Source of the DNA: Fragum whitleyi
Taxonomy: Eukaryota; Mollusca; Bivalvia; Cardiida; Cardiidae
NCBI GenBank assembly: GCA_948146395.1
Contig: OX411549.1
Span: 33,502,693 to 33,566,692 of the forward strand
Length of the DNA: 64,000 bases
Direction: 5' to 3'
In this document: positions 51,901 to 61,201 of the stretch, one piece after another
How the letters are laid out: every line of letters starts with the position of its first letter
How positions within the stretch are numbered: the first letter of the stretch is position 1
Position numbers and translations under genes: made by a program
Notes under the pieces: generated by a model
What the model was told of the DNA's origin: nothing
Seen by the model: the letters and a program-made list of their open reading frames with translations, nothing else
Databases searched by the model: none

Positions 51901-54900
51901 TGAATTTTTCGTGCAAAGTTTTAATCTGTTTTTGCTGCTTTATTTTAACTTATGATATCAAATGCTAGAAAATAGAAATACGTACCTTCATCCAAATTAG
52001 CACCTATCGCGTAAATACGACCCGTTTCTTTTGTCGCAGCCCCAAAGTCAACAACATCTCCAAGTGACGGTTCATTCTCGAATGGCAAAATATTAACATG
52101 ACCGTCTAGTTCTCCGTCAACATACGGGATACTACTGTCACTGGGGTTATACCAGCCAATCAAATCTCCCGGTTGGACCTGTAGCTGTAGGGAACCAGAC
52201 GGTAGGACGGAACCAGAATGTGGTGCATTGGAAACTATGAAATATGGCAAACATAGAATAATTAAAAGATTAGGTTAAATCAGCCAACAGTTGACTAAAT
52301 CGTGGAATTGACTCTCATCTCGATCAAAACCATTCAAAATCACTTGCTTAGAGCTCCAACCATTCATTCCAAACATACACTCAAAAACACTCCGACTAGC
52401 TGGCGACTGATCGTCCATGCTTTTTCTACCACATAACTGGCCAAGGAGTAAAATATCGTCACATGGGCGGTTTTATGTAATTTGCTTAATAAATATTTTG
52501 CTCTGGTTTCACCGGCGTCCGGCCGACGTTACTTTATATACTGATCGGCAAATGAATAATAGCAAAAGCCGACGTGTCGGCGTCACCTAATTAAATTTGA
52601 CTTAAGCATTATTTATATTGAGTTTCACAATGGGTTATATGTAATAGCGTCGTGGAATTGATTCTTACTCTAATCAAAACCATTCTAAATTGCCTTTCAG
52701 CGGCTCCGTCCGAATCATTCAAAACACTCGTGCAAAACGCTCCATTATTTCAATCAAGTGGATCATATCATTCCACCATATTATTGGTCGGTATAAATTT
52801 CGATGCATCAGTTTGGCCATTTGAGACACACTCAATTATCTTTAGAACAATACGTATTATTAAAAATTACAAATAGGAGGTAATAGAATATCGACAATTT
52901 CGTTCAATTTGAACAAAATTATCGATATTGCACTACCCCCTTAAATTTCATTCAAAACATTCTATCCCAATCATACATACTTTTCCGAATTGATTATCCA
53001 AAATTATTTATCTTGTATATATAAAGATCTTTACATTAAGAAAAATAACCCTGATTTTGTGACAGGTGGTACAAGTTTTTTATTGTTTATTTGAATTCGC
53101 TCAAGAAATTTTGTTCCCTACCTTCGATTTTGAAATCGCCAACGACCGTGTACCGATCTGTTTCGTCAGTGGGCCTCCAAACCAGGAATCTTACAACGCC
53201 ATTGATCAGAGTGTGTGTTTTAACGGCATGGATCAGACCACAGCACGGGAAACGATACAGATCAGAAGATACCAAATACAAAACACCTGAAAAAAAATTC
53301 AATTGCGACTCGTTACGCGTAAAAATACTATCTGGGAAAATCCGCCGAAAAGCAATGAAAAATGACGAAGTTTTTTTTCATTATTTTTCATTTTTTTCTT
53401 AGTTGTGTGCCCATTCGGGACATCGCTCGGACTTTTCCGTAAACTGTAAGTACGTAGGACATAAGTTTTGTAATTGTGGGTCATTTTCTTTAGCAATTGG
53501 GCTTCTGGTGGTACTTTGATTAATACGGTTGAAGAAAAACACATTTTGTTAATGCTCTCCGATCGTCTGTGAAGATCTTTTGGGCATATTAGAAGTGCGT
53601 TTTGTTTTCAAATTATAATATGCACAATTTTAACCTTACGTTGTTTTTTTTTTTTTTATATTTTTGCAATGTCATCTTCAATAATGTTTGTGACGTCATA
53701 TTAACCCGTGTGCGATATGGCGCGCTTTCGTGTCTGCGCCCTTATTATTCCCGAGGTCTATTCCGTAGAATCGTCGAAGGTTCCCGATTGATGGTGTGTC
53801 GTGACGGAGATCAAAGGACGAGACCAGAGTTCTGCTAATTACAAGTAATTACTAATTTCTCAAGAAATTTTTTTTAAGAGTTATAGAGTTTTTTTTTTTC
53901 TCTTTCGTGGAGGTATGAAACTAAAATCATGATAACACTTGTTATGTGTACGCGAAGCGGATAGATTTATAATTGGCCTAGATCTTCCAAATTTTGTCAG
54001 AGGATATTGGTCCTAACTCTTTGCTGTAGATCTATGTTAAAAATTGGAAATTAAATTCGGATAATACGTGTTTTGGTGCTAGTACTCATTTCGTTTATAT
54101 TCTTCATATACAGCGAAATCTATCAAAATATCTTTCCTATTCGCTGAAAAAGTTCTACATACTTCCATGAAAAAACTTTTAAGCTCAAATAAGTGTGATA
54201 AGGATTTTAGTTACAAACATTCGCGAGAAAAACAAGATTTTCATATTATTTTTTGATTTAATATCATGAAGCAAAGTGGCAAGATATCTCCGTAATAAGA
54301 TATCCTTGCAATATTTTTTTTTTTTTTGCAAGATTACAAAAAAGCTTCGTATAACTCCAATACGCTATTGGGACTTGTGATAATTGAACCTTTGTATAAA
54401 GACGACGAGTCAAAATGCGAATTCTACTTATACTCAAAATTATTTTCATTAAAGAAGAAGCCAAATTTTAGGCAAACAGAATGCAAGAATCACGGTCACA
54501 ACATGAATTACATTTAATTTCGTTGGCAAAACAAACATACTCTTACCTGATAGTTGATCCAGATTGTCGGAGTGTTTCCTGAAGTCTGAATCCCCGACAC
54601 CTGTAGATTTTTGACACAACTCCGAACCAACTGTACATGAAAACGAAGAGAAAAAGCTTGTATTTGCATCGGTTTTAGATAGCCCTGCGTTTAGGATGAC
54701 AAAGCGGTGCAAAAGTGTTTGCAAATTATACCCCGCTTTGCGCGTACACTTGCGTGCAAAGAGGGGTATAACTTGCAAACAGTTTTCAGCCTTCTGTAAT
54801 CCTAGGCGTAGGGCATAGATAGTTATATATGGTATGAATTTACAAAAACAAGAATACTACTTTATCCATAAACGACTAATAACAATGTCAAACCCCTTAG

Positions 54901-55131
54901 ATTTACGCAATTGTAGATCAATGTTGGGATATTTTGATGACTGGCCAATATATCTATTCATCATTTTGATACAAGAACTATAATACTGACCATGATATTG
55001 AAATGCATTGACCAACATTCAATATGATTCTCAACAAAATTAATAATGTATGGATAGTTACAATGAATCCCAGTTCTACCTGATTTTCTTGAAAGCACGG
55101 TCAAAATAATCATTAATCCTGTCGAGCCCAT
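45996..55131 (-). CDS. Type I membrane protein: CCG module, cadherin-like domain, Thr-rich stalk
   Basis: Minus-strand gene, eight exons with consistent phase: 55080-55131, 54547-54630, 53122-53286, 51986-52234, 50658-50819, 49841-49956 (the donor could instead be at 49850), 47143-47329, 45996-46204; 1224 bp, 407 aa. Order: short signal peptide (hydrophobic GLMIILTVLS); a linker; a beta-rich module with YRFPCCG, FLVWRP and QPGDLIGWYN motifs (about residues 45-180) that I recall as widespread in invertebrate surface proteins but cannot name; a degenerate cadherin-like domain (about 184-273; NIPEF ... VFDPQYQDAV ... GRSISVKA ... MTITVNE) lacking clear calcium motifs; a Thr/Ser-rich stalk; one membrane segment (VFAGLAASIVLVSCITIIL); and a Lys/Glu-rich cytoplasmic tail. 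Adhesion or recognition at the cell surface is inferred. The weakest calls are the signal exon and the 49841 donor. Confidence 0.8.
46221..46457. mobile_element. Palindromic MITE (GAGCCTGTGCG family) 16 nt from a 3' splice site
   Basis: Arms GAGCCTGTGTGTGACATTTC and GAAATTTTCGCGCACAGGCTC. On the minus strand it ends 16 nt upstream of the last exon of the surface-protein gene (acceptor at 46205-46206). AATT flanks both ends. Confidence 0.85.
46480..46802. mobile_element. MITE ending in CAGTAAAACTTGTGTTTAGC
   Basis: Right end GCTAAACACAAGTTTTACTGTA; ATGCGACC and TAGCGACC blocks; central GAATCTTGTGAGACGATTC. Relative of 15600-15912. Confidence 0.5.
47795..48033. mobile_element. Palindromic MITE (GGGCCCGAGG family)
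   Basis: Ends CTCGAGGTTATACAACG and GTTTTGTAACCTCGGGCCCT, with an internal AACTTATTAAT inverted pair. Confidence 0.65.
48507..49412. repeat. Diverged tandem-repeat element (AGAGGGCCAGAATAGCC start)
   Basis: About six units of roughly 130 bp with recurring GAAGAGGGTCACCCAAGGA, AAGATTTCGG and GGAGAAGATGTT blocks, closed by a tract of ACGCACGGACAAATGAACGC type. It lies in an intron of the minus-strand gene. Open frames over it are not genes. Confidence 0.65.
49485..49830. repeat. Dispersed repeat, copy of the 12240 family
   Basis: Collinear with 12350-12640: CCTATCTGACGTTATCTGG, ACGTTGCATATCAATCA, ATAAAGAAATAGAAGAATCG, and AACAAACGATTATCCTC near the end. It stops shortly before the exon at 49841-49956. 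Confidence 0.65.
52290..52400 (-). repeat. Partial mariner-like MITE
   Basis: Right arm only: ATCGTGGAATTGACTCTCAT, then AAAACCATTCAAAATCACTT and TCATTCCAAACATACACTC. Confidence 0.6.
52400..52620. repeat. Fragment of the CGGCGAC-rich repeat
   Basis: Shares CTGATCGGCAAATGAATAAT and GCCGACGTGTCGGCGTCACC-like blocks with 58855-59415. It sits between two partial MITEs. Confidence 0.5.
52645..53018 (-). mobile_element. Mariner-like MITE, shortened reverse copy
   Basis: Starts near CGTCGTGGAATTGATTCTTA. Central inverted pair AATATCGACAATTTCGTTCA / GAACAAAATTATCGATATTG. Terminal TA boundaries are eroded. Confidence 0.6.
53405..53762 (+). repeat. Dispersed repeat, second copy of 25143-25505
   Basis: Same block order as the first copy: GACATCGCTCGGACTTTTCC, CTTCTGGTGGTACTTTGATT, GCTCTCCGATCGTCTGTG, TTTGTGACGTCATATT and TATTATTCCCGAGGTC. 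It starts about 120 bp upstream of the exon at 53122-53286. Confidence 0.65.
54681..54815. mobile_element. Palindromic MITE (AGCCCTGCGTTTAGG family)
   Basis: Ends AGCCCTGCGTTTAGGATGAC and CTAGGCGTAGGGC; inner pair TTGCAAATTATACCCCGCTTT and its complement. On the minus strand it lies 50 nt upstream of the exon 54547-54630. Confidence 0.75.
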
Positions 55132-55439
55132 GCTTATGTCCAAAGTCAAGACCCTAACTAAACGTTCTTAGTGAATTTTGACAAAGCGATCAATCGGGAA
55201 GGATGCTTAAACACGCTCTCTCAATCAAATTCGATTTAGAGTAGGCTATTTGATGATGCATAGAATGGAAAAGGTCGTTTATCATAATGAAGACAATTGA
55301 AAAATCATTAAGAATGGTTAAATTTCTTCGCGTCTTCATGCGGTGTGATTCAGTGTTTCATTCCATACCTACACGATTATATTTTTTGTCTTTTTAAAAT
55401 TAGTATAATGGTGATAGTGAAATTTATAGTAATGATTAT

Positions 55440-55560
55440 GATCATGAAAATGATAAAATAATTATGATGATGAAAAAAAACAATAATAACAATAATGATC
55501 ATAATACCATTATTATTATCATTATTGTTATTATTGTTATTATTGTTATTGTTATTATTT
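55440..55560. repeat. ATT/GTT-type microsatellite with inverted halves
   Basis: AATAATAACAATAATGATC on the left is followed by the complementary TTATTATTATCATTATTG type on the right, so the tract can fold into a long hairpin. Confidence 0.8.
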
Positions 55561-56104
55561 TAAATGTCAAATATTACCAAATATAGAGACAGCAGTCCCT
55601 TTTTTAACTATGTGGATTTTTATCGGTCACTTCTGTACTTTTGATTAAATTCCACTCTAGATAACAAAGAATGAAAAGCAATACATTTTTTGTCATTGTT
55701 TGAGTGATTTAGAAGAGATATGCCAATCAAAACCATGACCCTTGAAAGAATTTAAAATCAATGAACTAGGTTTACGCTTTCTCTTAAAATTGGGTGATCT
55801 TCTAAGCACTGGTTAGATGTATAAACACAAATCATTCCATGTCTGATCCTATGTATAAAGGTTTTGTTAAACAAGCATTATTATTCAGCTACTTATAAAA
55901 AAATCTTCAAATTGGAATCAGTTCGTAAGATATGATTAACTGAAAACGAATCTGACAATAACACACTTTTTTTGTAATTATTTCATCTTGGACTCATGCG
56001 AAAAGGGTCTAATCTGGAGACGCTTAATACATTGTGCATGCCAAACTGAAGATTGCGTAGGTTGATCTTTCAATTTAACTACAAATTCATTTTAAGCATA
56101 TAAA

Positions 56105-56342
56105 TCCTTTGCCCGAGGTTATAAAACTTTTCTCAGGGCCAACCGAGAATTTTCTCAAATTTTGAATAAATGTATGAAAAGAAAATATTAATAAGATGTT
56201 ATTTATAACAACTTATCAATATTATCTTTTATGATATTAAATTAAAATTGGTATTGAAACAGAATTACGGCTTTAATTTCAAATTGAAATTTGAAATAAG
56301 TTTGAATTGAAAATGAGAAAAGTTTTATAACCTCGGGCCCAG
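56105..56342. mobile_element. Palindromic MITE (GGGCCCGAGG family)
   Basis: Ends GCCCGAGGTTATAAAACTTT and GTTTTATAACCTCGGGCCC, near perfect complements. Confidence 0.75.
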
Positions 56343-56945
56343 ATCACACGTGTAAGGGTACTAATGCTCAATTTGCTCCGTTTTTTTCTTTTCTTCTTCC
56401 TTGGTTTGTTTTTTCAGCTTCAGAGGTACAGATACGAGGGGGGTAACTCCAGTCTAAAACATTTATTTCTCAATGAAACCCTATCTTGTGTGTACTCATT
56501 TGAATTGTCTTGTCAAGACAATTCAAATGAGTTTCCACATGAAACGGTTTGAGCAAGGACTAGTGAAATATTTAAATTTGAAATCCAAAATAGCCCCTCT
56601 ATCTGTAGCTCTGAGCTTTGTATTTCAAAACTAGCTTTCCGGGTGAAAAAGTGCTTCATACTTACATGTACATACATACAGTGTGATAATGTTTTCTTTT
56701 TTTATTCATACTTCAATAAATTAAAAACATATCATTTTCATCTTGTAAACTCCATTAAAAGTTACTTTTGCTATGACTTGTTGACCAATATCTATCACTG
56801 ATAATAGACCTAGCAGTGCGTAAAAGATTGAATTACAAGATATTTCGATATCTGTTGTTTATGACTTTTCATTAGATTTTTTGTCTAATTGTTGGATGTA
56901 TCACAGAAAAAATGGCAGATCTAAATGAAATATTCCAAAAGTGAG

Positions 56946-59900
56946 ATGATGGCTAGATTATCATTACTGTTATGGTTCTTACTATCATTTCATCTTGATG
57001 GTAAGTACTTCCTTATATATCTTTTACAGGGTAACATACTTCGGGGCGTGGTAGACCTACTAGAAACTAAATTTTGAACGTGAAAAAAGGATAACAAAAA
57101 TTAAGATTCAACAAAAATTAAAATCAATTTTCAATCGACAATTTTATATGGTAGATGGTTAAATGGGGGGGGGGGGTCAAATCCAAAAAATAGTGAAAAT
57201 ACAGGTGGGTGTGAAAATAGGGAAAATAGCATAGCACATAGAAGAGGACATGGTAAAAGTAGAATAGTCATTCATCATGAATACTGATCGCATCTAATGC
57301 CATATGTAAGTATTTCGTTTTCTCAGAGTTTGAAACTGAATATTCAAGCCACATTTTTTGTTGATTTTTTCAAAATTTCGTTCACGTGATCGCGAGGATT
57401 GATCATAAAATTCAGAAGTTTGCGTAAAACTATAATAGCGGCGTTCAGGATTCACACAAGCCATTTGTCTATGTTTGAATTTTTTCCGCTTTCGCAATCT
57501 GAATTTTACAAAGATTTTTTTTTTAAATATGCGAACCGTTTCTTTTAATTGATACATGTATTTAGAATGCAGTGTATCATGGTCCGGTTTCTCTGGTTCG
57601 AGCCTGTTAAAGAGAAAGACGACAGTGGAACGTTGTTAGACGGGTTTTCAACCACATGTAATCTCTAATTAGTTAGGAGGACTGTAGCTGCTGGGATTTA
57701 TTTCAAAACCGCGTGGCACCAAGCTGAACCCAAAATATTCCTGTTTCGGCAGGGGTTAAAGAAAAGTATCCGCCTGCACACCTGCGCGGTCTTAACTTAG
57801 TTCTTATCACCTTTCATTTAACAAAAAATAAAAATAAAAGAAAAAGAAAAAAACTCAATAATTTATGAAAGCCATTTTTTTCAAGAGAGTTTAACTGGCA
57901 TAAAATTGCATAGACTTTCAAAGCCTTTAGCACTTCTTTGTATAATTTTGCAAAAATAGTTCTTAAATCAGCGAACCTTTTTGTAAGACTGCAGTGTGTC
58001 ATGGTCTGGCTTCTCTGGTTCGAGTTCATTGAACGAGAACGACGACAGTGACACGTTACTAGCGGGTTTTCAGCCACGTGTAATCTCTACTGGGAGGATT
58101 ATAGGAGCTGGGATCTCTTTCTGATTCTTTCTTCTCATCTATATTCACATATTTTTGATAATATTTTATAGTTATTTTTTTAGATTGCAGTGTATCGTGG
58201 TCCGGCTTCTCTGGCTCGAGCTCGTTGAACGAGAATGACGACAGCGACACGTTATTAGACGGGTTTTCAGCCACGTGTAATCTTTTCTGGGAGGACTGTA
58301 GCTGGTGGGATCCATTTAGTTTCTTTTGTGAAGACCGGAGCGAGTCGAAGGCATGCAGTTGCTCTATATCGAGCAACCCTGCATCGGGTCTCTTTTATAT
58401 GTCAGGTAATGTTAGAAATTTACATGTTTTGTCATTAGTTGGAATTGTTCTATTACACAAAATAATAAAGATAAAGAGATGTATACGACTTTTGTATATA
58501 TTTTTTATACTAACTAGATTTTTGCTTTAAAAACATAAATGATAGCTACAAAAATTATTTTGGACCCATTCGCGTAATTTGTTCCTAGGAAAACTATACG
58601 GATTAGTTTGATGTTTTATGTCGATATATTTGGTAAGGATTTTTTTCAACAAATTAAACACAAATCAACGGGTTGCGACTGTCTGGATCTTTGCGGCACC
58701 AAGGTAACGCATGAGTAACGTCATGAATTTAAAAGTAAATATCAGAAAGTAACAACAGATATATAAATATTTTTTTATAACAGATCTAATAGCCGAAGCT
58801 CAAAAAGTATAGATTAACATTTTAATTTTTATCCGCCATGCGGAAATGGGCCATCTGTGTAATGCGTAGACTAACAGTGTCGACAATGGTCGGCGACTGA
58901 TCGGTACATTTGCCGATTCTAAAGTAGATTTTTTTTATCGGCGACCAATCGGTAAGTTTCATCTTCAAGTTAAAAACTGCCGACTAGTCGGCGCGTCCTT
59001 TACATTTGTGGTAGACAATATTATATCGACGACAAATCGCCGATGTTCCGCATGGCCACGGCCGTTCGTCGGCCGATTTTGTACACACCGTAGACGCATT
59101 TTTTTGTCTTTTCTGACCCATTCACTTCCATTTAATTTCGGCGACTAGCAGGCGATGTATTGCCGGTAAATCGCCGACTTTTCGACGACATATCGCAGGC
59201 GTATCTTCAAAACTTTAAATTAAATCCCCCATGTAATATTTGTCTCATCACTGGACAAGAAATGAGACACGTCGGCGGTTTTATGTGACTCCGTTTTAAT
59301 AATCGGTTTGTCCCGATATCGCAAGCCCCCGGCCGATGCTATCTTTTACTAATCGGCCAATGAAAAATAAAAATCGCCGACATGTCGGCGTCGCCGATTT
59401 TTATTGACTTTAGCATAGATTGAATACCCATTTGCCTGATTTATATGAACAATTGTGGTATAACGTAGTTCGTAAAACTAGATAGGTTGCACTAAAATAT
59501 GTTTATCAAACCGATATCTATTCCAAATACAACACATGTATTAATTTTCATGGGATTCCAAGAGGGTTCTTTTTTGCATGACAGACACTAAATTCGTATA
59601 ATGTAATTATTTTCCTCTCTTCAGGATCAACATCCCGATGGTACATCAGGAAAAGTTCCTGCAGTAATACAAATTGTGGGAACTATCCGTCCGGATCGCG
59701 ATGTTCAACAGCCAACGGTTGTGCCAACGCCGGATCCCACTCAATAACTATACGCTGTCAGGCTTCGAACTCAGAAGACAGTACCTCGGCCACGAGGACC
59801 CATACAGTTACATTTGCTGGGGAAACACCTTCTTTCTCTATCACTAACTTAGATGGTAAGTGAAATTGACCCAATTACAAAACGGGGGGATCCAGCACTA

Positions 59901-60502
59901 CGTCGGTGTTCTGCTAAAATCTCGTAACTACAGCTTGATTAAAGCTATAGTTACGAGGTTTTTGTAGAAAATCGACGACTAGCTTTTTGAAGCCAAATTT
60001 GTAGGAAAGAAGACTTGGTATTCGATGTTCAGAAATTCTAAAGATAGTCTATCTTAATTGATAAATGAATATCCTCAAATGATTATATTAAGTACAATCA
60101 AAGTGCTGTCAGCACTGTAAATCGGGCATCATTGAGAGGCTGGGATAGTGCAATAGTTCGTCAATCAAAAGGGCTCAAATTTGGACATAAAAGTTGGTAA
60201 AATATTTGCCCAATTTGTGAGTTTTTTGTCTTAACACTCCATCTTTTCGAGGACATCGCCAGCTCATCCAACTGGAGTTTACAGAATTATATCCACTCAA
60301 CTTGAGAGATATGTCACAAAACATTTCCATTCAACTTGGGACTGAACCCAGTTCAACTAAGATTGATTATCCAACATGCTACCAACTGCGCTATACGGTC
60401 AGACGTCAAGGGGGTAGAACCGGCATCAATTTGATGCCCGAGGGAAGCATTTATATAAAGGCAGATAGTGGCAAATCCCGGTCATGTCTCTGCAGTGTAT
60501 AG
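56946..60502 (+). CDS. Secreted Cys/Trp-rich protein, unrecognised family
   Basis: Four exons: 56946-57000, 58184-58405, 59625-59855, 60252-60502; all junctions are phase 1 and sum to 759 bp (252 aa plus TAG). The first exon is a signal peptide (MMARLSLLLWFLLSFHLDG). Exon 2 is Cys/Trp-rich and acidic (CSVSWSGFSG, NENDDSDTLLDG, CNLFWEDCSWWD). Exon 3 has six Cys and reads like an Ig/Sushi-type beta domain (RWYIRKSSCS ... SHSITIRCQAS ... HTVTFAGETPSFSI). Exon 4 has hydrophobic alternation (LIQLEFTELYPLNL, YQLRYTVRR) and ends in CLCSV. No family is recognised; secretion is inferred from the signal peptide. All exons being symmetric phase 1 fits a modular extracellular protein. The stop may reflect truncation: more 3' exons could exist. 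Two decayed copies of exon 2 precede it. Confidence 0.65.
57566..57700 (+). pseudogene. Decayed tandem copy of exon 2 (first)
   Basis: Begins after a TTTAG acceptor and matches the functional exon at 58184 through TCATGGTCCGGTTTCTCTGG and TTAGACGGGTTTTCAACCAC. A 1-bp deletion near the LNEN region shifts the frame, and an insertion after AATCTCTAATTAG breaks the second half. Confidence 0.8.
57988..58118 (+). pseudogene. Decayed tandem copy of exon 2 (second)
   Basis: Starts ACTGCAGTGTGTCATGGTCT after an AAG acceptor-like triplet and is closer to the functional exon (in frame as CSVSWSGFSG then LNENDDSDTLLAG). A 1-bp deletion at the equivalent of the TTAGACGGG site shifts the frame and it ends in a stop. 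It lies only 66 bp upstream of the intact exon. Confidence 0.8.
58855..59415. repeat. CGGCGAC-rich repeat with many short palindromes
   Basis: Dense in GTCGGCGACTGATCGG, CGGCGACCAATCGG and GACATGTCGGCGTCGCCGA blocks on both strands. It is much more CpG-rich than its surroundings and has a shorter relative at 52400-52620. It lies in the intron before exon 3 of the secreted-protein gene. Noncoding. Confidence 0.6.
59901..59977. mobile_element. Small palindromic element, upstream of exon 4
   Basis: CGTCGGTGTTCTGCTAAAAT ... CTCGTAACTACAGCTTGATT and complementary second half (AAAGCTATAGTTACGAGG). A sister copy lies at 60676-60751. Confidence 0.7.
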
Positions 60503-60675
60503 GCACAGTAACAGTAGAGATGCCAAAAATTGTACATGAAATTTCAACAAAATTATTTAGCCGTGGTCCAGTGGACTGGAAAAGCCCTTTTTCGCGCAGA
60601 GAGCTAAAAGTTAGAACACAATGGGGAGCGATTTTATCCAGTTAACAATTACGCAATATCGGACAAACAATATTT

Positions 60676-60751
60676 CGTTGGTGTTGTTATAAATCTTGTA
60701 ACTACGGCTTGAGTAAAGCCGTAGTTACGATATTTTATAACAGCACCGACG
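60676..60751. mobile_element. Small palindromic element, downstream of exon 4
   Basis: CGTTGGTGTTGTTATAAATC ... GTAACTACGGCTTGAGTAAA, then GCCGTAGTTACGATATTTTA and AACAGCACCGACG; the arms are close complements, so it forms a long hairpin. Confidence 0.75.
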
Positions 60752-60793
60752 GTTTATCAAAGCGTAACGGTAATCTTATATAATCTTATAACA

Positions 60794-61201
60794 GGAATTC
60801 CCGAAAATGAGGAATCCCGTAACACTGATGAAATCGTACTTACAATGTGCACACAGTTAAAGGTTGGTGTAAAACCAGAGGATATTGATCGGTCTCATCG
60901 TGTCGGTAAAAAGGATAAGGACGGCAATCCGCGACCAATCATTGTGAAGTTCGTTTCTTATAGAGCTCGTCAATTGCTCTACAAGGCCAGAGTAAAACTA
61001 CGCAAGAATGGGTATTCCGACGTGTATGTAAACGAGGATCTTACTCACACGCGTAATAAAATTCTATATGAAGGCCGTAAGCTCTTCAAAGCATCTAAAG
61101 TAAATGGAGTGTGGTCGTCTGATGGTGTAATTCTTATTAAAGATGAACACGATGAAGTTCACCGAGCAACATGTCTAGAAGATCTAGACAAGTTTAATTG
61201 A
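60794..61201 (+). pseudogene. LINE ORF1 fragment (L1-type RNA-binding domain)
   Basis: Open frame from at least 60794 (GIPENEESRNTDEIVL before the first ATG at 60845) to the stop at 61201. The motifs DIDRSHRVG and RPIIVKFVSYRAR and the C-terminal block match the ORF1 proteins of L1/Tx1-like non-LTR elements, which bind RNA as a chaperone during retrotransposition. The N-terminal coiled coil is missing and no ORF2 follows, so this is a truncated insertion. It begins right after an ACAG that resembles a 3' splice site. Confidence 0.7.

Larger units (their letters stand above)
55132..56945. promoter_or_regulatory. Divergent intergenic region between two start codons
   Basis: 1.8 kb separates the start codons of the minus-strand membrane-protein gene and the plus-strand secreted-protein gene. 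It holds a microsatellite (55440-55560), a MITE (56105-56342), a perfect palindrome near 56493-56531 (ACTCATTTGAATTGTCTTG and complement) and AT-rich DNA. It should contain both promoters; no convincing core-promoter motif was identified. Confidence 0.45.

Noticed and set aside
53087..53402. Plus-strand open frames of 74 and 103 codons
   Set aside because: Shadows of the minus-strand exon 53122-53286, which has proper splice sites and phase.
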